A DNA stretch of 64,000 nt, from contig JAGWXT010000008.1 of NCBI GenBank assembly GCA_018969715.1, forward strand, positions 1 through 64,000, in the 5' to 3' direction. Position numbers and translations under genes: made by a program. This document shows, piece by piece, positions 58,806-64,000 of this stretch. The stretch's first letter is position 1. The number at the start of each line of letters is the position of its first letter. The notes below the pieces were generated by a model. The model was given only the letters and a program-made list of their open reading frames with translations, did no database searches and was not told the origin of the DNA. Source of the stretch: Actinomycetales bacterium (GTDB lineage Bacteria; Actinomycetota; Actinomycetes; S36-B12; UBA5976).

Positions 58806-59665
58806 CCGCCAAGCCTGCCATTCGGTCCATTCGGTCCATTCGGCCCACTGGGCGCATTCGGCCCATTGGGAGCGGTGTCGGCGGAACCCCCCCGGCGCAG
58901 GTGGGCGAGGGTGATCGCACCGGCCACGCCACCCGCACTGCGGCTGCGCAGGACGGTGGGCCCGAGCGAGGCGACCCGTGCGCCGGCTGCGGCGAAGGCC
59001 GTCCGCTCCTCGCTGCTGAGGCCACCCTCCGGACCGATGATGAGCAGGACCGAGGTGGGCGCGCCCGCACCCGCGAGCAGTCGCCCAAGCGGGTCGGCGG
59101 CCACCGTGTCGCAGGCGATGGCAAGGTCGACACTGCTGGCCATTTCGATGAGGTCGGCTGTGGTGACCGGTTCGGTCACCGTCGGCGCCCATGCCCGACC
59201 ACTGGTCTTGGTTGCCTCATGGGCGGTCGCCCGCCACCGCTCGCAACCCCGCTGGGCGCGTTCCCCCGTCCACTCCGCCACCGACCTGCTGGCCTGCCAG
59301 GGCACGAGGGTGTCCACCCCCACCTCAGTCAGCAGGGAGACCGCCGCGGTGCCCGCATCGCCGGGCAGCAGCGCTTGCGCCACGATGAGCTCGGGAGCCG
59401 CCCGGGGGTGGCACTGCAGCTGCGTCACCTCGAGCAGCACCCGCTCACCCGGCCCCGGGCGGGCCGCCGGGCGGCCGCCGATGTCCTGCACCGTCGCGGC
59501 GGCGGTGCGGCCGGCGTGATCGCACAGGGCCACCGGCTGCCCGGGCCGCACGCGCCTCACTGCACGCAGGTGGTGGGCCTCCGGCCCGGTCAGGCTCACC
59601 GAACCCACGGTGAGGACCTCGGGCGGGATGTAGAAGTGGGAGCCGCCGACCCCCGCAGGATTCAC
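58802..59665 (-). CDS. rsmE: 16S rRNA (uracil1498-N3)-methyltransferase
   Basis: HFYIPPEVL...GPEAHHLRAVRRVRPGQPV; LLIIGPEGGLSSEE; SLGPTVLRSRSAGGVA. Confidence 0.93.
   Translation of the reverse strand: MNPAGVGGSHFYIPPEVLTVGSVSLTGPEAHHLRAVRRVRPGQPVALCDHAGRTAAATVQDIGGRPAARPGPGERVLLEVTQLQCHPRAAPELIVAQALLPGDAGTAAVSLLTEVGVDTLVPWQASRSVAEWTGERAQRGCERWRATAHEATKTSGRAWAPTVTEPVTTADLIEMASSVDLAIACDTVAADPLGRLLAGAGAPTSVLLIIGPEGGLSSEERTAFAAAGARVASLGPTVLRSRSAGGVAGAITLAHLRRGGSADTAPNGPNAPSGPNGPNGPNGRLGG
58818..58871 (-). repeat. 9-bp degenerate tandem repeat x6 in rsmE 3' end
   Basis: CCATTCGGT x2, CCATTCGGC, CCACTGGGC, GCATTCGGC, CCATTGGGA; encodes APNGPNAPSGPNGPNGPNG. Confidence 0.9.
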
Positions 59666-60786
59666 CGTCGTAGCGTGTCGCGCAGTCGGCTGAAGAAGCC
59701 GTTGCCGGCCGCAGCATCCTCGCTGACCGCCGCCGGGCCCTCCTCGCCGCGCAGCGCGGCCACCTTGGCGAGCAGTTCACGCTGCTCCGCTGTGAGGTCG
59801 GTGGGCACCGACACCGCGATGTGCAGGTGGCAGTCGCCGTGGCCGGCCGAACGAAGTCTCGGCATCCCTCGGCCACGGAGGGTGAGGACGGCATCGGGCT
59901 GCACACCGGCCGGGATCACGACCTGCTCGGCGGTCTGGTCAAGCAGGTCCAAGGTGAGGCGGGTGCCGAGGGCCGCCGCGGTCATCGGGATCGGCACGGT
60001 GCAGTGGAGGTCCTCACCCTGACGCTCGAACACCGGATGCGGCCGGACCGTGGTCTCGACGTAGAGGTCCCCGGCCGGCCCACCCCCGGGGCCGACTTCC
60101 CCGCGGCCGATGAGGTGCAGCCGGGTCCCGGTCTCCACCCCCGGCGGAATCGTCAGGGTGAGCTGACTGCGCACCCGCACCCGCCCCTCACCGGCGCATT
60201 CCGCGCAGGGCTCGACGATGACCGAGCCGTACCCCTGGCACTGGGGACATGGTCGAGCGGACATCACCTGCCCAAGCAGCGAGCGCTGGACGGTCTGCAC
60301 GCTGCCGCGACCACGGCACATCGGGCATGTCTGGGCGGATGTCCCAGGACGTGCCCCGCCACCCTCGCACGAGGTGCAGCGCACGGCTGTCTCGACGGTG
60401 ATCTCCCGGGTGACACCGGAGTAGGCCCCCGCGAGGTCCACCTCGATTCGGATCAGGGCATCCTGGCCACGCTGGGCACGTGAACGGGGGCCGCGTGGGG
60501 TTGCCGCACCGAAAAAGGCCTCAACGAAATCACCCAGCCCCCCGAAGCCGAATGGCATGTCACCTGCCGCCGCTCCATTCGGGAAGCCGAGGTCGTACAT
60601 GCGCCGACGCTGGGGATCGGAGAGGGTCTCATAGGCGACGGTGACCGACTTGAACCGCTCACCGCTGGCCGGGTCAGGGTTGAGATCAGGATGCAGTTCC
60701 CGGGCAAGCCGGCGATAGGCGCGCTTGAGCTCATCGGGACCGGCATCACGCGCGACCCCGAGGATCTCGTAGTAGTCCTCGCTCAT
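59662..60786 (-). CDS. dnaJ: molecular chaperone DnaJ
   Basis: DYYEILGVARDAGPDELKRAYRRLARELHPDLNP; four CxxCxGxG zinc-binding repeats. Confidence 0.95.
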   Translation of the reverse strand: MSEDYYEILGVARDAGPDELKRAYRRLARELHPDLNPDPASGERFKSVTVAYETLSDPQRRRMYDLGFPNGAAAGDMPFGFGGLGDFVEAFFGAATPRGPRSRAQRGQDALIRIEVDLAGAYSGVTREITVETAVRCTSCEGGGARPGTSAQTCPMCRGRGSVQTVQRSLLGQVMSARPCPQCQGYGSVIVEPCAECAGEGRVRVRSQLTLTIPPGVETGTRLHLIGRGEVGPGGGPAGDLYVETTVRPHPVFERQGEDLHCTVPIPMTAAALGTRLTLDLLDQTAEQVVIPAGVQPDAVLTLRGRGMPRLRSAGHGDCHLHIAVSVPTDLTAEQRELLAKVAALRGEEGPAAVSEDAAAGNGFFSRLRDTLRR

Positions 60787-61799
60787 GAGTGGGGGAGGAT
60801 CCCCCCGAGGTGGCGGGCCACGGCGCGGACCGAGCCGATCGCCGCGGCGTAGTCCATCCGGATCGGGCCGAGGACCCCGAGGTGGGCCACCACCGTCGCC
60901 TGCGGACCGTAGCCGGCGGTCACGACAGCGGCCCCGCGCAGGGCGTCGATCCGGTTCTCACGGCCGATTCGGACGATCGGCTCCTCCGCATCCTCGCCAT
61001 CACCCAGCAGGTCCACCAGTGCCAGCCGCTCATCGAGGGTTGCCAGCACGCTGCCGTAGCCGGCCTCGAACTCCTCGCCGTACGGCGCGACATTCGCCGT
61101 TCCACCCATGACCACCCGCTCCCGGGACGGCTCAGTGACCACCGACGTGAGAGCGGCGCAGACAACCTCCACAACATCTCGCTGATCGGGGTGCACGGTT
61201 GTCATCAGCGGCGCCAGGCGCTGGCCGAGGTCGGCCGTCGACGCCCCGACCAGCGCCTCCCGCAAGCCGGCTCGCAGGGTTGCCACCACCAGCTCGTCAA
61301 TCGGTTCATCTGCCTCGACGACGATCTGGTCAAGGCGACCGGTATCGGCAACGACGACGATCATCAGCCGGTGCGCAGTGAGGACGACCACATCACAGTG
61401 CCGAACCGTGGCGCGCGCCAATGACGGGTACTGCACGAGGGCGATCTGGTGGGTGAGCTGTGCAAGCAGGCGCACCGTGCGCTGCATCATGTCGTCGAGA
61501 TCGACCGCGCCCCCGAGGTACCGGGCAATCGATCGGGTGGTCGCACCGCTGCGCTGCGGCTGCCGGCTGAGCTGGTCGACGAAGACGCGATACCCCGCAT
61601 CGGTGGGGACGCGGCCAGCGCTGGTGTGCGGCTGGGCGATCAGGCCCTCCTCCTCGAGGGCGGCCATGTCGTTGCGGATGGTCGCCGGGCTGACCGCCAG
61701 GCCGTGCCGTTCTGCCAGGGTGCGCGACCCCACCGGCTCCCGAGTGGCGACGTACTCCCGCACGATCGCGCACAGCACAGCAAGGCGCCGCTCATCCAT
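60783..61799 (-). CDS. hrcA: heat-inducible transcriptional repressor HrcA
   Basis: AIVREYVATREPVGSRTLAERHGLAVSPATIRNDMAALEEEGLI; immediately 5' of dnaJ. Confidence 0.95.
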   Translation of the reverse strand: MDERRLAVLCAIVREYVATREPVGSRTLAERHGLAVSPATIRNDMAALEEEGLIAQPHTSAGRVPTDAGYRVFVDQLSRQPQRSGATTRSIARYLGGAVDLDDMMQRTVRLLAQLTHQIALVQYPSLARATVRHCDVVVLTAHRLMIVVVADTGRLDQIVVEADEPIDELVVATLRAGLREALVGASTADLGQRLAPLMTTVHPDQRDVVEVVCAALTSVVTEPSRERVVMGGTANVAPYGEEFEAGYGSVLATLDERLALVDLLGDGEDAEEPIVRIGRENRIDALRGAAVVTAGYGPQATVVAHLGVLGPIRMDYAAAIGSVRAVARHLGGILPHS

Positions 61800-61972
61800 C
61801 GGCGCCTCACCTCCTCCGCCTGCTCAGTTCACGGGCACATCCCACCGGGCGCAGCGGCGGCTGGAGCCCTGCCCACCGCCACAACCGATCGCTTGGCCAA
61901 CCCGACCACCGTCGAGTTTACGCGCGAATTGCCGCCGGTGGCCGGAGTTCTCCGACAGCGCACTGCCTCATC

Positions 61973-63211
61973 TCAGCTGGCGCTCGCCGGCGTCATCCAG
62001 CACTCGCCGGCAGCATCCAGGGTTCGGTGCACCACATGGTCGGCCAGCAGCCGGCCCCGGCGGGTGAGGGATGCATGGTGGACGCCAACCGGGACGACCA
62101 GTCCCTCCGCCACGAGCGCAGCGCGCAGGCGCCCGTTCCCCAGCACCGGCCAGGGACGACGCAGCCGAACTGTGCACATTGCCTGCTCCAGCGCCCGTTG
62201 CTCGGCGCTGAGCAGCTCCCACCCCGCAACCGGCCAGCGCGCCTCCCGCCGATCGCCGCGGACATCGGCCAGCCCGACCTGCCAGGCATGCGGGTTGGTT
62301 CGGTTCCACCAGCGCACTCCCCCCAGATGGGAGTGGGCGCCCGGGCCCACCCCCCACCAGGTATCGGCTCGCCAGTAGCCGCTGTTGTGCGCGCACTGCT
62401 CCCCCGGGCGCGCCCAGTTCGCGATCTCGTACCACCGCAGTCCGGCCGCCTCGAACGCGGCATCGGCGAGCTCGTACTTGATCGCCAGATCCTCGTCATC
62501 CGGGGGACGCGTGACCCCTCGGGCAACCCGGGCGGCCAGGGCAGTGCCTGGCTCGACGATCAGGCCATAGGCGCTGATATGCCCAACGCCCAGATCCAAT
62601 GCAGCCTGCACGCTCACCTGCCACTGCGCCAACGACTCGCCGTCGGCGCCGTAGATCAGGTCGACACTCAGTCGCTGCAGCCCCGCCCGCCGGAGGCACT
62701 CGATCGCGGTGACCATGGTCGACGGCCGGTGACGACGCCCGAGGGCGCCGAGGACGGCCGGGACCGCCGACTGCATGCCAACCGACACCCGGGTGACGCC
62801 CGCGGCAAGCAGCCCCGCTGCGAGTGACGGCGTGATCGTCTCGGGGTTTGCCTCCACCGTGATCTCGCAGTCGGCCATCAGGCCCCAGCGGTCGGCGATG
62901 TCGGCAATCGCGACGCCGAGGGTCTCCGGGGCCAGCAGGGTCGGCGTCCCGCCGCCGATGAAGATGGAATGCACCGGGCCCGCCAGGGCGGCGGGGAGCA
63001 CCCGGGCGGCCAGTGCGAGCTCCGTGCGCACACCGGGCAGCCACTGCGCCTGGCCACGACCGCGCGGATCGTCCGGGGTGTAGGTGGTGAAGTCGCAGTA
63101 GTCGCAGCGATGGGTGCAGTAGGGCACGTGCAGGTAGAAGCGCAGCGGCCGCCCGGGGATCTCCCCCCAGGCGGCCGCCGTCAGGTCAAGCCAGGGATCA
63201 GGCGGTGCCAT
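61973..63211 (-). CDS. hemW: radical SAM heme chaperone HemW-like protein
   Basis: FYLHVPYCTHRCDYCDFTTY radical-SAM CxxxCxxC; FIGGGTPTLL; SVGMQSAVPAVLGALGRRH. Confidence 0.93.
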   Translation of the reverse strand: MAPPDPWLDLTAAAWGEIPGRPLRFYLHVPYCTHRCDYCDFTTYTPDDPRGRGQAQWLPGVRTELALAARVLPAALAGPVHSIFIGGGTPTLLAPETLGVAIADIADRWGLMADCEITVEANPETITPSLAAGLLAAGVTRVSVGMQSAVPAVLGALGRRHRPSTMVTAIECLRRAGLQRLSVDLIYGADGESLAQWQVSVQAALDLGVGHISAYGLIVEPGTALAARVARGVTRPPDDEDLAIKYELADAAFEAAGLRWYEIANWARPGEQCAHNSGYWRADTWWGVGPGAHSHLGGVRWWNRTNPHAWQVGLADVRGDRREARWPVAGWELLSAEQRALEQAMCTVRLRRPWPVLGNGRLRAALVAEGLVVPVGVHHASLTRRGRLLADHVVHRTLDAAGECWMTPASAS

Positions 63212-64000
63212 ACATGCGCTCGATGAGGTCGGCGTGCATTGCGGCAACATTGCCACGCCGGACCTTCAAGCTCGGGGTGATGCCGCCGTTCTCGACGGTG
63301 AGGTCGGCGGGGAGCACCTCGAATCGCTTCACCTGCTCCCAGGGATTGAGGCCCTTGTTGAGGGTGGCGACCTCTGCCGTCAGCTGGTTGACCAGCTCCG
63401 GTGAGCTGATCAGCGACGAGTAGTCACCGGTCAGCGAGTGGCTGGCGGCGAAGCCGACCAGCGCCTCCGGGTCGACCGCGATCAGGGCGGCGACGTAGGG
63501 GCGCCCGGCGGCCTGCACCACCATGTAACTGGCAACCCGCGTCACGCCCTTGTAGCGGGACTCCACATAGGACAGGGCGACGAACTTGCCGGTGGACAGC
63601 TTCACCAGGTCGGACTTGCGGTCGGTGATCCGCACCCGGCCAAGGTCGTCGAGTTCACCGACGTCCCCCGTGTGCAGCCAGCCGTCGACGAGGATCTCCG
63701 CTGTTTTCTCCGGCTGGTTGTGGTAGCCCCGCATCACGCCGGGGCCCTTGATCAGGATCTCGCCGTCCGCGGCGATCCGGATCTGAGTGCCGGGGAAGGG
63801 CTGTCCCACCGTGCCGATGCGGGCGGCATCCGGCCGGTTCAGGGTGGTCGCCGCACTTGTCTCAGTCAGGCCGTACCCCTCGAGGATGCGCAGACCGGCT
63901 CCCTCGAAGAACCATGCGACATCCTGTGACAGCGGGGCTGCACCGGAGACGAAGTACCTGATCCGCCCACCCATCCGCGCCCGCAGCTTGCTGAAGACGA
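63198..64000 (-). CDS. long-chain acyl-CoA synthetase (partial, N-terminus off window)
   Basis: LRILEGYGLTETSAATTLNRP; DGWLHTGDVGELDDLGRVRITDRKSDLVKLSTGKFV. Confidence 0.92.
   Translation of the reverse strand, partial: VFSKLRARMGGRIRYFVSGAAPLSQDVAWFFEGAGLRILEGYGLTETSAATTLNRPDAARIGTVGQPFPGTQIRIAADGEILIKGPGVMRGYHNQPEKTAEILVDGWLHTGDVGELDDLGRVRITDRKSDLVKLSTGKFVALSYVESRYKGVTRVASYMVVQAAGRPYVAALIAVDPEALVGFAASHSLTGDYSSLISSPELVNQLTAEVATLNKGLNPWEQVKRFEVLPADLTVENGGITPSLKVRRGNVAAMHADLIERMYGTA

Noticed and set aside
61800-61972. CIRCE operator upstream of hrcA
   Set aside because: No TTAGCACTC-N9-GAGTGCTAA-like inverted repeat visible in the intergenic sequence.

Overview
High-GC actinobacterial-type chromosomal window. 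It is densely coded, with many ATGA/GTGA-type start/stop overlaps. Left to right: (1) a partial membrane protein followed by an operon-like run of methyltransferase, SDR epimerase, GMC-type flavoprotein with a ferredoxin-like Cys motif, and GT2; (2) tRNA-Val, AhpE-like peroxiredoxin, DUF3052, and the actinobacterial FAS-II block aceE / PucR-type regulator (FasR-like) / fabD / fabH / acpP / fabF / DUF3145; (3) two tandem paralogous large polytopic membrane proteins; (4) lemA, htpX-like, ubiA-like and HU genes; (5) a large surface-glycan locus (about 22-40 kb) with three Gfo/Idh/MocA dehydrogenases, two DegT aminotransferases, a hexapeptide acyltransferase, a CapE/PseB-like dehydratase, SIS isomerase, transaldolase, asnB and several glycosyltransferases; (6) housekeeping genes dnaG, dgt, ppdK, dusB, a GMD-like gene, glyS, uppS, recO, era, corC-like, ybeY, phoH, HIT, rsmE, dnaJ, hrcA, hemW and partial fadD. 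tRNAs carry anticodons TAC, CAT and GTT. The most unusual signals are short tandem repeats: a perfect 22-bp x3 array next to a putative leaderless promoter and a 14-bp x6 array, both in divergent intergenic regions of the glycan locus, plus 9-bp Gly-Pro-X-type expansions inside Era and RsmE. Also notable are a 19-bp near-perfect palindrome upstream of fabD and several convergent gene overlaps. All calls are from reading the sequence and ORF translations; no database search or computation was run.
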